The notes under the pieces are model-generated. The model searched no databases. It had not been told where the DNA came from and was given only the letters and a program-made list of their open reading frames with translations. From positions 186,001 through 250,000 of the forward strand of contig NZ_JACAWV010000003.1 in NCBI RefSeq assembly GCF_013390595.1: a DNA stretch of 64,000 bases, in the 5' to 3' direction. Below are positions 1 through 8,515 of this stretch, piece by piece. The stretch comes from Rhizobium sp. RM (GTDB taxonomy: Bacteria; Pseudomonadota; Alphaproteobacteria; Rhizobiales; Rhizobiaceae). Every line of letters begins with the position of its first letter. Position 1 is the first letter of the stretch. Made by a program: the position numbers and the translations under genes.

Positions 1-438
1 GATTTGAAGCTGACTGTTGTCACGAACACGCCGGCCATTGCTGCGGAACTGACGGGGCGAGCCGGCATTGAACTGGTATTGATCGGTGGCAAGGTCGATC
101 CGCTGGTTGGCGCCGCTATTGACGCCATGGCGTTGCGGCAGCTCGAATTGATGCGGCCCGATCTCTGCGTCCTCGGTGTTTGCGGCATCACGCTCAGCTC
201 GGGATTATCCGCCGATGTCTTTGAGGATGCCGTGTTCAAGCGGCTCGCCTGCAGTGCCAGTGAGCAGGTTGTTGCTGCCATCACGACGGAAAAGCTTGGC
301 CACAAGGCAGCTTTTCATGTGCATGATCTGTCGCCTTCTCTTTGTCTCGCGCTGGAGCGCGGCATTGAACAGACGACCGCCGATGTGCTTGCGGCGCACG
401 GCGTGAATATCCGTTTTGCCGATACCCACGCGGCTTAA
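1..438 (+). CDS. DeoR-family transcriptional regulator, C-terminal part
   Basis: The reading frame is open from the first base and ends at 438, so the N-terminal helix-turn-helix lies outside the window. The visible 145 residues match the DeoR C-terminal sensor domain, which has an isomerase-like fold and binds sugar phosphates. The conserved signatures are a VTN segment near the start, a GG block (LIGGKVD), and the DLCVLGVCGI and AAITTEKLG stretches. DeoR proteins usually repress sugar or polyol catabolic operons, and the effector here cannot be read. An MFS permease follows after 32 bases on the same strand, with its own AAGGA ribosome site, so the two may be co-transcribed. The family is certain; the target is not. 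Confidence 0.85.
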   Translation, partial: DLKLTVVTNTPAIAAELTGRAGIELVLIGGKVDPLVGAAIDAMALRQLELMRPDLCVLGVCGITLSSGLSADVFEDAVFKRLACSASEQVVAAITTEKLGHKAAFHVHDLSPSLCLALERGIEQTTADVLAAHGVNIRFADTHAA

Positions 439-470
439 CCCGCCCGCGCTCACGTTTGAAGGATTTTTAG

Positions 471-1661
471 ATGAACGGTCCTGCGAGTTTCGCACCCACA
501 CCGGCGCGCTCTTCGTACTTCACGCGACACCGGCTCGGCGTTTCGCTGTTGTTCCTGATGAATGGCTTCATGATGGGGTCATGGGCACCGAAAATTCCCG
601 AATTTTCAACCCGCCTCTCGCTGAGCGAAAGTGCGCTGGGTCTGGTCATTCTGGTGTTTGGCGTCGGTTCACTGCTGTTCATGCCGATTGCCGGTTCACA
701 GATCGCGCGTTTCGGATCGCGCACCGTTTCTCTCGTTTCGGCGGTGCTTTTTCTTCCGACGCTGCTGTTCATCACCTGGGCCAACACGATCTGGGCCGGA
801 GTCATTGCCGTTTTCCTGTTCGGTGGTCTGACGGGGGCAATGGACGTTGCCATGAATGCCAATGCGGTCGCCGTGGAACGAGACATGCGCAGGGCCATCA
901 TGTCCTCCTGTCACGCATTCTGGAGTCTCGGCGGTCTGATCGGTGCGGGCTTCGGCGGCTTTCTGATCACGGCCATCGGCGTGCACGGCCATGCGGTTGC
1001 GCTGACGCTGGTCGCACTGGTCCTCCTCGTCATTGCCTGGCCTCGCATTCTCGCCGATCGTCCACATCCGGAGGAAGAGCGGCCGAAGGGCGGCTTGCCG
1101 CTGACACCGCTGCCCTGGATCATCGGTCTCATGGCTTTGTTTTCGATGGTGCCGGAAGGTGCAATCCTTGACTGGGGCGCCCTTTATCTGCGCAACGAGT
1201 TGGGTGCGTCCGTTTCGCAGTCCGGTTTTGCCTTCGCTGCGTTTTCATTGACCATGGCTGTCATGCGTTTTGCTGGCGATCTGGTCAGGGACCGCTTCGG
1301 TGCTGTCAACACCTTGCGTTTCTGCTCGACGATTTCGATCATCGGTTTGTTGACCGCCGGTCTTGCAGAAAATTCGACCCTGGCAATCATCGGTTTTGCC
1401 GTGGCCGGGATCGGCATTTCCAACATGGTGCCGATTGCCTTTTCTGCCGCCGGTAACATGCCTGGCCTGGCGCCTGGGATCGGATTGTCTGTCGTCACGA
1501 CCATGGGGTATTCGGGGATTCTCGTAGCGCCCTCGGCCATCGGGTTCATTGCCGAGCACACCGGTCTTGCTGTTGTCTTCTTAGGTCTACCGCTGCTGCA
1601 TGTTGTCGTCTTGCTGCTTTCGAAGCTTGCACGGCATGCCGACGGCGCTGGACGGGAATAG
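471..1661 (+). CDS. MFS transporter, YbjJ-like
   Basis: The gene encodes a 396-residue inner-membrane protein with about 12 hydrophobic segments. The early motif GSWAPKIPEF and the loop GSQIARFGSRTV match the YbjJ/fucose-permease-like branch of the major facilitator superfamily. The ATG at 471 follows an AAGGA ribosome site at good spacing. The gene lies directly behind the DeoR-type regulator, which suggests a sugar or sugar-derivative substrate, but no residue identifies the substrate and export is equally possible. Longer readings of the other frames through this region are shadows. Confidence 0.82.
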   Translation: MNGPASFAPTPARSSYFTRHRLGVSLLFLMNGFMMGSWAPKIPEFSTRLSLSESALGLVILVFGVGSLLFMPIAGSQIARFGSRTVSLVSAVLFLPTLLFITWANTIWAGVIAVFLFGGLTGAMDVAMNANAVAVERDMRRAIMSSCHAFWSLGGLIGAGFGGFLITAIGVHGHAVALTLVALVLLVIAWPRILADRPHPEEERPKGGLPLTPLPWIIGLMALFSMVPEGAILDWGALYLRNELGASVSQSGFAFAAFSLTMAVMRFAGDLVRDRFGAVNTLRFCSTISIIGLLTAGLAENSTLAIIGFAVAGIGISNMVPIAFSAAGNMPGLAPGIGLSVVTTMGYSGILVAPSAIGFIAEHTGLAVVFLGLPLLHVVVLLLSKLARHADGAGRE

Positions 1662-1780
1662 TCGTCTCGAATTTTGCCACGATTGCGGTAAAGTAGAAGC
1701 TCACGTGCGTTGGGTGTTGACAAGGCCTCCCCCTTGTTTCACCTCAATAGCCATATTTTGCCGCAAGCCCAGAGACCAAA

Positions 1781-3031
1781 ATGACGTCACACGCCGATTT
1801 CGACCCGAAGCCCCGCCGCGCATCTGTCGCTGTCGATGTGGGTGGTGTTATCGTCGGCGGCGGCGCGCCTGTCGTCGTCCAATCGATGACCAACACCGAT
1901 ACTGCTGACATTGACGCCACCGTGCAGCAGGTGGCGGCGTTGTTCCGGGCCGGTTCGGAAATCGTCCGCATCACCGTCGATCGCGACGAAAGTGCTGCAG
2001 CAGTGCCGAAAATCCGCGACCGCCTGTTGCGTCTTGGCATGGACGTACCGCTTGTCGGCGACTTCCATTATATCGGTCACAAACTTCTAGCCGACCATCC
2101 TGCCTGTGCGGAGGCGTTGGCGAAGTACCGCATCAACCCCGGCAATGTCGGCTTCAAGGACAAGAAAGACAAGCAGTTCGGCGAGATCGTCGAGATGGCG
2201 ATCCGTTACGATAAACCCGTACGTATCGGCGTGAACTGGGGTTCGCTTGATCAGGAACTGCTGACTGCCCTGATGGACAAGAACAAGGAAGAGGGGTTTC
2301 CGCTCTCCGCTCGCCAGGTGACTCGCGAGGCGATTGTTCAGTCTGCGTTGATTTCCGCCGAGTTGGCTGAAGACATCGGGCTGCCGCGCAATCGTATCAT
2401 TCTTTCGGCCAAGGTCAGCCAGGTACAGGACCTCATCGCGGTTTATTCGATGTTGTCGGAACGCTCCGATCACGCACTGCATCTTGGCCTGACCGAAGCA
2501 GGTATGGGCTCCAAGGGTATCGTCGCCTCGTCCGCCGCTATGGGTTACGTACTGCAGCACGGTATCGGCGATACGATCCGCGTGTCGCTGACACCGGAAC
2601 CCAATGGTGACCGCACCCGCGAAGTTCAGGTTGCTCAGGAACTGTTGCAGGTCATGGGCTTCCGTCAGTTTATTCCTGTTGTTGCGGCATGTCCCGGTTG
2701 CGGCCGCACCACGTCCACGGTGTTTCAGGAACTGGCGCAGAATATCCAGAACGATATCCGCAAGAACATGCCGATCTGGCGTGAAAAATACCCCGGTGTT
2801 GAAGCGCTCAACGTTGCGGTCATGGGCTGCATCGTCAATGGCCCGGGTGAGAGCAAACATGCCGACATCGGCATTTCGTTGCCCGGAACCGGTGAAACGC
2901 CGTCGGCTCCGGTCTTCATCGATGGACAGAAAGCGCTCACCCTGCGCGGCCCTAACATTGCCGCCGATTTTGAAGCGCTTGTGATCGACTACATCGAAAA
3001 GCGTTTTGGCCGGAAAGACGCGGCGGAGTAA
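1781..3031 (+). CDS. ispG: 4-hydroxy-3-methylbut-2-en-1-yl diphosphate synthase
   Basis: IspG catalyses the penultimate step of the methylerythritol phosphate route to isoprenoids, reducing the cyclic diphosphate MEcPP to HMBPP in the cytoplasm with a 4Fe-4S cluster. The 416 residues are the usual length for the bacterial form without the plant insert domain. The N-terminal TIM-barrel half starts with [11 protein letters not shown]. The cluster ligands are visible as C304 and C307 (CPGC) and C350 with E357 (CIVNGPGE). A TTGACA hexamer lies at 1717-1722, but no convincing -10 box stands 16-18 bases beyond it. A prenyl synthase that would use the pathway product lies about 0.8 kb downstream on the other strand. 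Confidence 0.97.
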   Translation: MTSHADFDPKPRRASVAVDVGGVIVGGGAPVVVQSMTNTDTADIDATVQQVAALFRAGSEIVRITVDRDESAAAVPKIRDRLLRLGMDVPLVGDFHYIGHKLLADHPACAEALAKYRINPGNVGFKDKKDKQFGEIVEMAIRYDKPVRIGVNWGSLDQELLTALMDKNKEEGFPLSARQVTREAIVQSALISAELAEDIGLPRNRIILSAKVSQVQDLIAVYSMLSERSDHALHLGLTEAGMGSKGIVASSAAMGYVLQHGIGDTIRVSLTPEPNGDRTREVQVAQELLQVMGFRQFIPVVAACPGCGRTTSTVFQELAQNIQNDIRKNMPIWREKYPGVEALNVAVMGCIVNGPGESKHADIGISLPGTGETPSAPVFIDGQKALTLRGPNIAADFEALVIDYIEKRFGRKDAAE

Positions 3032-3097
3032 AGAGTACCGTGAAAAGGCCGGAATCCCTCTGTCATACCTCCTGAACCTCTCGGAGCATCAAAACAC

Positions 3098-3760
3098 ATG
3101 ATAAAAAAAATCGCGATTGTTGCCCTTTGCGGGACCTATCTCTCCGCCTGCACGACCACTGACCCCTATACGGGCGAGCAGAAGATGTCCAACACGGCCG
3201 GCGGTGCGGGTATCGGTGCCGTCGTCGGTGCGCTCGGTGGTCTTGCCGTTGGCGGCTCGCCGGTCGGTCGCCGCAACGCCGCACTCATCGGTGCGGGTAT
3301 CGGCGCGCTGGCTGGCGGTGCGATCGGCAACTACATGGATACGCAGGAATCGGAACTGCGTGCACAGTTGCAGGGTACCGGCGTGTCTGTCACCCGTCGC
3401 GGCGACAACATCGTTCTGAACATGCCGTCGAACATCACCTTCGCAACCGACCAGGACCAGGTCATTCCGCCATTCTACGCGACGCTCGATTCGGTTGGTA
3501 TCGTGTTGAACAAATTCAACCGCACCCTCATCGACATCAACGGTCACACGGATTCCACCGGCAGCCTGCAGCATAACCAGGCGCTTTCTGAACGCCGTGC
3601 GGCGTCTGTTGCGAATTATCTGGGTGCGCGTGGTGTTGACCAGCGCCGTATCTCGACGCTGGGCTTCGGTCCGTCGCAGCCGATCGCATCCAATGCGACA
3701 CCGGATGGCCGCGCGCAGAACCGCCGCGTTGAAGTTCTGATTTCGCCGCTAAAGGGCTGA
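3098..3760 (+). CDS. OmpA-family outer-membrane lipoprotein, YiaD-like
   Basis: The 220-residue protein starts with a lipoprotein signal ending in the lipobox LSAC, with lipidation expected at C18. Residues 30-90 form a glycine-zipper region (GGAGIGAVVGALGG and GAGIGALAGGAIG), which may insert in or pack against the membrane. Residues 110-220 are an OmpA C-terminal peptidoglycan-binding domain, with NGHTDSTG, SERRAASV and the closing NRRVEV block. The protein would tether outer membrane to peptidoglycan. The gene stands alone, and the hairpin at 3776-3800 separates it from the convergent prenyl synthase gene. Confidence 0.92.
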   Translation: MIKKIAIVALCGTYLSACTTTDPYTGEQKMSNTAGGAGIGAVVGALGGLAVGGSPVGRRNAALIGAGIGALAGGAIGNYMDTQESELRAQLQGTGVSVTRRGDNIVLNMPSNITFATDQDQVIPPFYATLDSVGIVLNKFNRTLIDINGHTDSTGSLQHNQALSERRAASVANYLGARGVDQRRISTLGFGPSQPIASNATPDGRAQNRRVEVLISPLKG

Positions 3761-3770
3761 GACATCGATA

Positions 3771-3800
3771 AAAACGCTGGGCCGGAGTTTCCGGCTCAGC
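3771..3800 (-). terminator. Intrinsic terminator of the prenyl synthase gene
   Basis: A 10-bp stem (GCTGGGCCGG against CCGGCTCAGC, loop AGTTT) spans 3776-3800. Read on the minus strand it is followed by CGTTTTTATC, as expected for a Rho-independent terminator. The stem includes the stop codon of the minus-strand gene. On the plus strand the stem is intact with one G-U pair but lacks a T-run, so it probably serves mainly the minus strand. Confidence 0.8.
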
Positions 3801-4710
3801 TCTTGCGTTCGGCGATGAACCGCGCTGCCGCAACGAGGATATCGGCCTTGGTACCATACGGCGAGAGAAGCTCTGCCGCCTCGTTTACCTGCTCACGTAG
3901 CTTTTGACCTGCCCAGTTTTCGCCGCGCAAGGCAACAAGCGTGCCCTTGCCACGTGCCGCATCTTTACCGGTCGCCTTGCCCATGGTCGCAGCATCGGCC
4001 GTCAGATCCAGAAGGTCGTCAGCAAGCTGGAAGGCAAGACCAATCTTCTCACCGAAAAGACGCATTCTTTGCCGCTCAGACGCGCTGCTCCCGGCGATAA
4101 TGGCGCCAGCCTCACACGCAAAGCGGATAAGCGCACCGGTTTTCATCGCTTGAAGCGTGACGATGCCCGCCTCATCAGGCGCTTTCTTTTCAGCGGCAAG
4201 ATCCAGTGCCTGCCCGCCTGCCATGCCACCTATTCCGGCAGCGCGCGCCAGTGACAGCACAAGTGCAGCCTTGCGATCTGCCTGCAGCGGATTGTTGTCC
4301 GAGGCGATGATGTCAAACGCCAGTGTCAAAAGACTGTCTCCGGCGAGAATAGCGGTGGCTTCATCAAATTTGCGATGAACTGTCGGTTGACCGCGACGCA
4401 GATCGTCATTGTCCATGGCCGGCAGATCGTCATGAACCAGAGAATAGCAATGAAGGCATTCGAGTGCTGCGCCGACATAGTGGGCTGCCTCGTCGTTGCC
4501 GCCTAACAGCGCCGCACTTTCCATGACGAGAAAAGGCCGCAACCGTTTGCCGCCATTCAGCACGCCATGGCGCATGGCGTCGAGAAGGTTTTGAGGGCGA
4601 GCGATTTCGTCCGGGCCCACGTCGCTTGACAGCAGGCGTCCGAGCAGGGCTTCGGTTTTTGCCGCGCTGTCGCGCAGCTTCGTTTCAAAAGTCGTCATTG
4701 CAGCGTCCAT
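3796..4710 (-). CDS. ispA: Polyprenyl synthetase, farnesyl-diphosphate-synthase type
   Basis: This is a soluble all-helical class I prenyltransferase joining isopentenyl diphosphate to allylic diphosphates. The first aspartate-rich motif is DDLPAMDNDD near residue 94, with the short-chain insert typical of bacterial FPP synthases. The second is DDLLD near residue 230. The chosen start (MDAAMTTFE) gives 304 residues, the normal family length, and has AAAGAG about 8 bases upstream. An in-frame ATG at 4776 would add 22 basic residues and also has a weak ribosome site (AAGGCGAG), and an ATG at 4698 is possible. Chain length of the product (C15 or C20) cannot be fixed from the sequence alone. Confidence 0.88.
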   Translation of the reverse strand: MDAAMTTFETKLRDSAAKTEALLGRLLSSDVGPDEIARPQNLLDAMRHGVLNGGKRLRPFLVMESAALLGGNDEAAHYVGAALECLHCYSLVHDDLPAMDNDDLRRGQPTVHRKFDEATAILAGDSLLTLAFDIIASDNNPLQADRKAALVLSLARAAGIGGMAGGQALDLAAEKKAPDEAGIVTLQAMKTGALIRFACEAGAIIAGSSASERQRMRLFGEKIGLAFQLADDLLDLTADAATMGKATGKDAARGKGTLVALRGENWAGQKLREQVNEAAELLSPYGTKADILVAAARFIAERKS

Positions 4711-4845
4711 GTGGCGCTCTTTGGCATGCCGTACGTCGGCAAGCAAACCTTTTCGTGATTCCTTGCGGGAACCCATTTGAGCGGACTCGCCTTGAACATG
4801 GCAATGGAATATGAAAGGTTTTTATAAGCCTGGGTGGGGAAAACA

Positions 4846-5592
4846 TTGAGCAGCACGCCTGAAAGCGACGCAGACTACGCCGTGCTGGCGGAAGACCGGA
4901 GCAGTCCGAAGGTGGATTTTCGCACGTTGGCAAAGCGTTTCGTCATGTTTTTGCTGGCATTGCTGATCCTGCCTTACCTGCTGATTCCCGTCTATGCGCT
5001 TCCTTTCATGCGGCCCGTTTCAACGTTGATGCTTGCCGATCTTGTGACTTTGCAGGGCTACGACAGGCGCTGGGTGCCAATTGAGGACATTTCTCCACGT
5101 CTTGTTCAGTCGGTGATGATGTCCGAGGACGGACAGTTCTGTTTCCATGGCGGCGTTGACTGGAACCAGATGCAATCTGTGGTGACGGATGCGCTGGAGG
5201 GGGCTTCCACGCGTGGTGCCAGCACCATTCCGATGCAAACGGCAAAGAACCTCTTTCTCTGGAATGGACGATCTTTCCTGCGCAAGGGGCTGGAACTGCC
5301 GCTTGCCGTGGTTGCTGATTTCGTCTGGTCCAAAAAACGGATGATGGAGATTTATCTCAATGTTGCCGAATGGGGCCCAGGTATCTACGGCATCGAAGCG
5401 GCCGCCCAGCATCATTTCAAGGTGCCGGCCTCGAAGCTGACCCAGAGACAGGCGGCGCTTCTCGCGGTCTCATTGCCCAATCCCATCGACCGTGTCGCCA
5501 GCAAGCCAGGGCGTGGCCTGCAACGGCTCGCGGGCGTTATCGAACGACGCGCCCGCGCATCCGGCGCCTATGTCGGCTGTGTGCTGGACTAA
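4846..5592 (+). CDS. mtgA: Monofunctional biosynthetic peptidoglycan transglycosylase
   Basis: MtgA polymerises lipid II into glycan strands in the periplasm without a transpeptidase domain. About 248 residues are expected. One transmembrane anchor ([19 protein letters not shown]) lies near residues 30-50, followed by a GT51 domain with [14 protein letters not shown], carrying the catalytic glutamate. Later GT51 motifs are [13 protein letters not shown] and [12 protein letters not shown]. The start is taken as TTG at 4846, because GGGGA ends five bases before it; a GTG at 4834 is in frame but has no ribosome site. The gene is divergent from the prenyl synthase, whose pathway supplies undecaprenyl carrier. 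Confidence 0.93.
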   Translation: MSSTPESDADYAVLAEDRSSPKVDFRTLAKRFVMFLLALLILPYLLIPVYALPFMRPVSTLMLADLVTLQGYDRRWVPIEDISPRLVQSVMMSEDGQFCFHGGVDWNQMQSVVTDALEGASTRGASTIPMQTAKNLFLWNGRSFLRKGLELPLAVVADFVWSKKRMMEIYLNVAEWGPGIYGIEAAAQHHFKVPASKLTQRQAALLAVSLPNPIDRVASKPGRGLQRLAGVIERRARASGAYVGCVLD

Positions 5593-5597
5593 GCCAG

Positions 5598-6617
5598 TCA
5601 GCCCTTCTTGAAAATGTAATCCGTTTCCTGACGCAAGGTCTCGCCTGGGCGCAGGATAGCATGCGGAAAATCGGCGTGGTTGGGGGCGTCCGGCCAGTTC
5701 TGCGTTTCAAGGCAGAAACCGGCAAAGGGGCCATAGGTCCGGCCGTCGAGGCCCGGAACCGGAACGTCGAGTTTGAAGGCGGAATAGAATTGCACACCGG
5801 GCTCAGTCGTGTGCACTTCAAGCGCGATGTCGGATGCCGGTGCGTAGACGCGCGCTACTTTGCGCTTGGCCCGGCGCTCGGGCGAAAGGCAGAAATTGTG
5901 GTCGTACAGAACCTGCTCGCCATTGTCCTTGCGTCGCATCGGTGCCGGGTGACGAAGGTCGAAAACCGTGTCATCGACGGGGCGGATTTCACCTGTCGGA
6001 ATCTGCTGTTCGGTGGTCGGCAGATAATAGTTCGCGGCAATTTCGATCTCGTGGCCAAGTGCCGTGTCAGCACCGTCCAGATTGAAATAGGAGTGCTGGC
6101 AGATGTTGGCGATGGTCGCCTTGTCGGTGGTTGTTTCGTAAACGACAGAAAGCACGCCGCCGTCGAGGATCGTGTAGGTCGCCGTGACAGTGCAGTTACC
6201 GGGATAACCGGCGCGGCCGTCCGGATCGATGATTTCCAGAACAACATGGCTTTCGCCGTGCTCCATCAACATCCAGTTGCGTTTGCCCAAGCCGTCGCTG
6301 CCACCGTGAAGATGGGTAACGCCTTTTTCATTCAACTCGAGTTGGTACTCGTGGCCGTCGATCGAGAACTTGCCGCCACCGATACGGTTGGCATTGCGGC
6401 CGGGCGTCGCGCCGAAATAAGAGGAGTATTTGTAGTCCTCGAACTTGTCGAAGCCGAGAACGAGTGGCGGCTGGTGGCCGTCGAGGCGCAGATCCTGAAT
6501 GACTGCGCCCCACGTGATGACCTTCGCGGTCAGTCCACCCTTGGATATGGTGACACGCTCGACCTTTTCTCCGGTTGCTGTGAAACCGAAATTTTCCCGT
6601 GCCGGCACATCGCCCAT
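5598..6617 (-). CDS. galM: Aldose 1-epimerase (mutarotase)
   Basis: The enzyme interconverts alpha and beta anomers of aldoses such as galactose and glucose in the cytoplasm. The 339 residues match the GalM family. Visible active-site residues are N75 and R78 in GRNANRI, H104 in HLHGG, the catalytic acid H175 in QHSYFNLDG and the catalytic base E304 in CLETQNWPDA. The ATG at 6617 follows GGGGAGAGCAGGA. The stop lies only six bases from the convergent mtgA stop. metA lies upstream on the same strand after a 67-base gap, so read-through from metA is possible though the functions are unrelated. Confidence 0.93.
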   Translation of the reverse strand: MGDVPARENFGFTATGEKVERVTISKGGLTAKVITWGAVIQDLRLDGHQPPLVLGFDKFEDYKYSSYFGATPGRNANRIGGGKFSIDGHEYQLELNEKGVTHLHGGSDGLGKRNWMLMEHGESHVVLEIIDPDGRAGYPGNCTVTATYTILDGGVLSVVYETTTDKATIANICQHSYFNLDGADTALGHEIEIAANYYLPTTEQQIPTGEIRPVDDTVFDLRHPAPMRRKDNGEQVLYDHNFCLSPERRAKRKVARVYAPASDIALEVHTTEPGVQFYSAFKLDVPVPGLDGRTYGPFAGFCLETQNWPDAPNHADFPHAILRPGETLRQETDYIFKKG

Positions 6618-6684
6618 TCCTGCTCTCCCCGCTTGTAATGACCGGCGGACGTTGCGTTATTTTGCGACGATGTGCAATCGCGTT

Positions 6685-7611
6685 TTATGCCGCAAGCTCT
6701 CCGATAGCGTCGAGATCGTAGGGGGTCGTCTGGTATATCTCGTTGATCCAGTTTCCAAAAAACAGATGCGCGTGGCTTCGCCAACGATTGAGCGGGGTCA
6801 GTTCCGGATCGTTGTGGGGGAAGTAGTCATGCGGCAGCTTTATGGGAACCCCGGCGTTCACATCGCGGAAATATTCGTCCGAAAGCGAGGTCGAATCATA
6901 TTCGACGTGGTTGAACATGTAGAGCCGGTTACCCTGCTTTTCATGCACAAGGCACACGCCCATTTCTTCCGATTCCATCAGGATTTCCAGATCGGCGCGC
7001 TTTTCGATATCGTCGCGACGCACCTCCGTCCAGCGTGACACCGGAACCTGGAAGTCGTCGGAAAACCCGTTCAGATAGATGGAAGACGGGCTGAGATTGC
7101 GGTGACGATAAACGCCGAAAGCCTTTTCTTTCAACTCATGCTTCGGCACGCCATGGAAGTGATAGATGGCTGCCATCGCGCCCCAGCAGACATTGAGTGT
7201 CGAATGGACGTTGGTTTGCGTCCATTCGAAAATCTTCTGCATCTCGTTCCAATAGGTGACGTCTTCGTAGGCGAGCGTCTCGACAGGAGCGCCCGTGATG
7301 ATGAAGCCATCGAACTTTCTATGGCGAACCTCTTCCCACGTCTCATAGAAGGAAAGCAGATGCTCTTCCGGCGTATTTTTCGCGCGATGACCGCCAATGC
7401 GCACCAGCGACAACTCAACCTGCAACGGTGAGGCGCCGACGAGGCGAGCCATCTGTAATTCGGTTTTGATCTTGTTCGGCATGAGATTCAAAAGTCCGAT
7501 CTGGAGCGGGCGAATATCCTGCCGGATAGCAGCCGTTTCGGTCATGACCCGCACGCCCTCATGCACGAGGGTTTCGAAAGCGGGCAGGGTATCTGGAATC
7601 TTGATCGGCAT
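6685..7611 (-). CDS. metA: Homoserine O-acyltransferase, probably acetyl-CoA specific
   Basis: The gene encodes the MetA-fold enzyme that acylates homoserine, the first committed step of methionine synthesis. The 308 residues are full length. The catalytic triad is visible as C142 (LNVCWGA) and H235 with E237 (FNHVEY). Position 111 is glutamate (TGAPVE), whereas the E. coli succinyltransferase has glycine there. In characterised MetA enzymes Glu111 goes with acetyl-CoA and Gly with succinyl-CoA, so acetyltransferase activity is inferred despite the frequent 'succinyltransferase' label. The gene is preceded by a promoter, a SAM-II riboswitch and an intrinsic terminator (7652-7794), so high S-adenosylmethionine should shut it off. 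Confidence 0.95.
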   Translation of the reverse strand: MPIKIPDTLPAFETLVHEGVRVMTETAAIRQDIRPLQIGLLNLMPNKIKTELQMARLVGASPLQVELSLVRIGGHRAKNTPEEHLLSFYETWEEVRHRKFDGFIITGAPVETLAYEDVTYWNEMQKIFEWTQTNVHSTLNVCWGAMAAIYHFHGVPKHELKEKAFGVYRHRNLSPSSIYLNGFSDDFQVPVSRWTEVRRDDIEKRADLEILMESEEMGVCLVHEKQGNRLYMFNHVEYDSTSLSDEYFRDVNAGVPIKLPHDYFPHNDPELTPLNRWRSHAHLFFGNWINEIYQTTPYDLDAIGELAA

Positions 7612-7651
7612 GTTGAACTCTCACTTTCAGGCCGCCAAAGGCCGTGAAAAC

Positions 7652-7703
7652 AAAAAAACCGGCAGCGAAATCGCAACCGGCTCCAGGAAATTGCCTTTTT
7701 CCT
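7652..7703 (-). terminator. Leader hairpins and terminator between riboswitch and metA
   Basis: On the minus strand two hairpins follow the SAM-II aptamer. The first pairs AGGAAA with TTTCCT (7685-7703). The second has outer CCGG/CCGG pairs (7659-7662 with 7677-7680) and inner GCG/CGC pairs, and is followed at once by seven T residues (7652-7658). The second is a classical Rho-independent terminator lying about 40 bases before the metA start codon, which suggests transcriptional attenuation. How the aptamer would switch it is not evident, because I see no clear antiterminator overlap. Confidence 0.75.
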
Positions 7704-7705
7704 CG

Positions 7706-7760
7706 ACCCTTTAGCGACTTCTTTAAAGTGGCTGCAAGCCGGTCGGCAAATCACCACTGG
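7706..7760 (-). ncRNA. SAM-II riboswitch (metA element)
   Basis: The minus strand carries the conserved SAM-II core: GGTGATTTGCCGACCGG, then CTTGCAGCCAC, then TTTAAAGAAGTCGCTAAAGG. This matches the pseudoknotted aptamer described upstream of metA and other methionine genes in alphaproteobacteria. The GGCT/AGCC helix and the conserved AAGTCGCTAAAGG strand of the pseudoknot are all present. It begins about seven bases after the -10 box of a good promoter and precedes metA by about 95 bases. It is expected to bind S-adenosylmethionine and lower metA expression. Confidence 0.93.
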
Positions 7761-7765
7761 CGGAT

Positions 7766-7794
7766 TACATAATCCTGTCGAGGCGGAAAATCAA
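7766..7794 (-). promoter_or_regulatory. Predicted metA promoter
   Basis: On the minus strand TTGATT (7794-7789) and TATGTA (7771-7766) are separated by 17 bases. The predicted start near 7759 falls exactly at the 5' end of the SAM-II aptamer, which supports both calls. Confidence 0.65.
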
Positions 7795-7857
7795 TATCGG
7801 CGGTTTTCTGCGGGTTTCAGCCTTTCCATTTCGCTCCTACCTGCGATAAGGCAAGGC

Positions 7858-8511
7858 ATGGAAACAGAACGCTTCACCATTCTGCTTGGCGGAAATGTCA
7901 CCGTCACGGATCGCCTGAAAACGGTGGTGTCGGGGACGCGTGTCATCGCTGCAGACAGTGGCATGCGCCATGCAAAAACGCTTGAGCTGTCGCCGGAACT
8001 TTGGGTCGGGGATTTCGATTCCGCCGAGCCGGGTCTTCTCGACGAATGGCCGGGCATTGAGCGGCAACCTTATCCAGCGGCAAAAGCTGTTACCGATGGC
8101 GAGATTGCCGTTTCAGAGGCGATTGTCCGTGGGGCTCGTTCGCTTGTGCTGGTCGGCGCTTTCGGAGGGGCAAGGAGCGATCATGCGCTTCAGCATTTCC
8201 TGTATGCCGTCGCACTTGCCGAGCGCGGTTTCGATGTCGTTCTGACATCCGGTGACGAGGAAGCCTATCCGTTGCTTCCTGGCGCGCTCGATCTCGATCT
8301 GCCAGCCGGTTCCTTGTTTTCCGTTGCCGGTATTTCCACACTTGAGGGGCTGAACATTGCCAATGTGCGCTATCCGCTTACGGAGTTCGCGCTTGCTTTC
8401 GGCTCGTCCCGCACTATTTCCAACGTCGCAAATGGCGGCACGGCGCATTTTTCGCTGAAAAGCGGAAAAGCTATCGTGCTTGCCCGACCCTATGATCTGA
8501 CCGGAGCCTGA
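7858..8511 (+). CDS. thiN: Thiamine pyrophosphokinase
   Basis: The enzyme transfers pyrophosphate from ATP to thiamine to make thiamine diphosphate, the salvage route used with imported thiamine. The 217 residues carry the family signatures ADSG (near 33), GDFDS (near 52), the TDGEIA stretch (near 80) and GGARSDH near 105. These form the nucleotide and magnesium site. The C-terminal beta domain ends in a thiamine-binding SNVANGG-type segment. The gene is divergent from metA and 2.5 kb upstream of the thiBPQ importer on the same strand, which fits a thiamine salvage neighbourhood. I saw no TPP riboswitch directly before it. An ABC-F gene follows after four bases. Confidence 0.93.
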   Translation: METERFTILLGGNVTVTDRLKTVVSGTRVIAADSGMRHAKTLELSPELWVGDFDSAEPGLLDEWPGIERQPYPAAKAVTDGEIAVSEAIVRGARSLVLVGAFGGARSDHALQHFLYAVALAERGFDVVLTSGDEEAYPLLPGALDLDLPAGSLFSVAGISTLEGLNIANVRYPLTEFALAFGSSRTISNVANGGTAHFSLKSGKAIVLARPYDLTGA

Positions 8512-8515
8512 CACC

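Noticed and set aside
1717..1722. TTGACA upstream of ispG as a promoter
   Set aside because: No acceptable -10 hexamer occurs 16-18 bases downstream.
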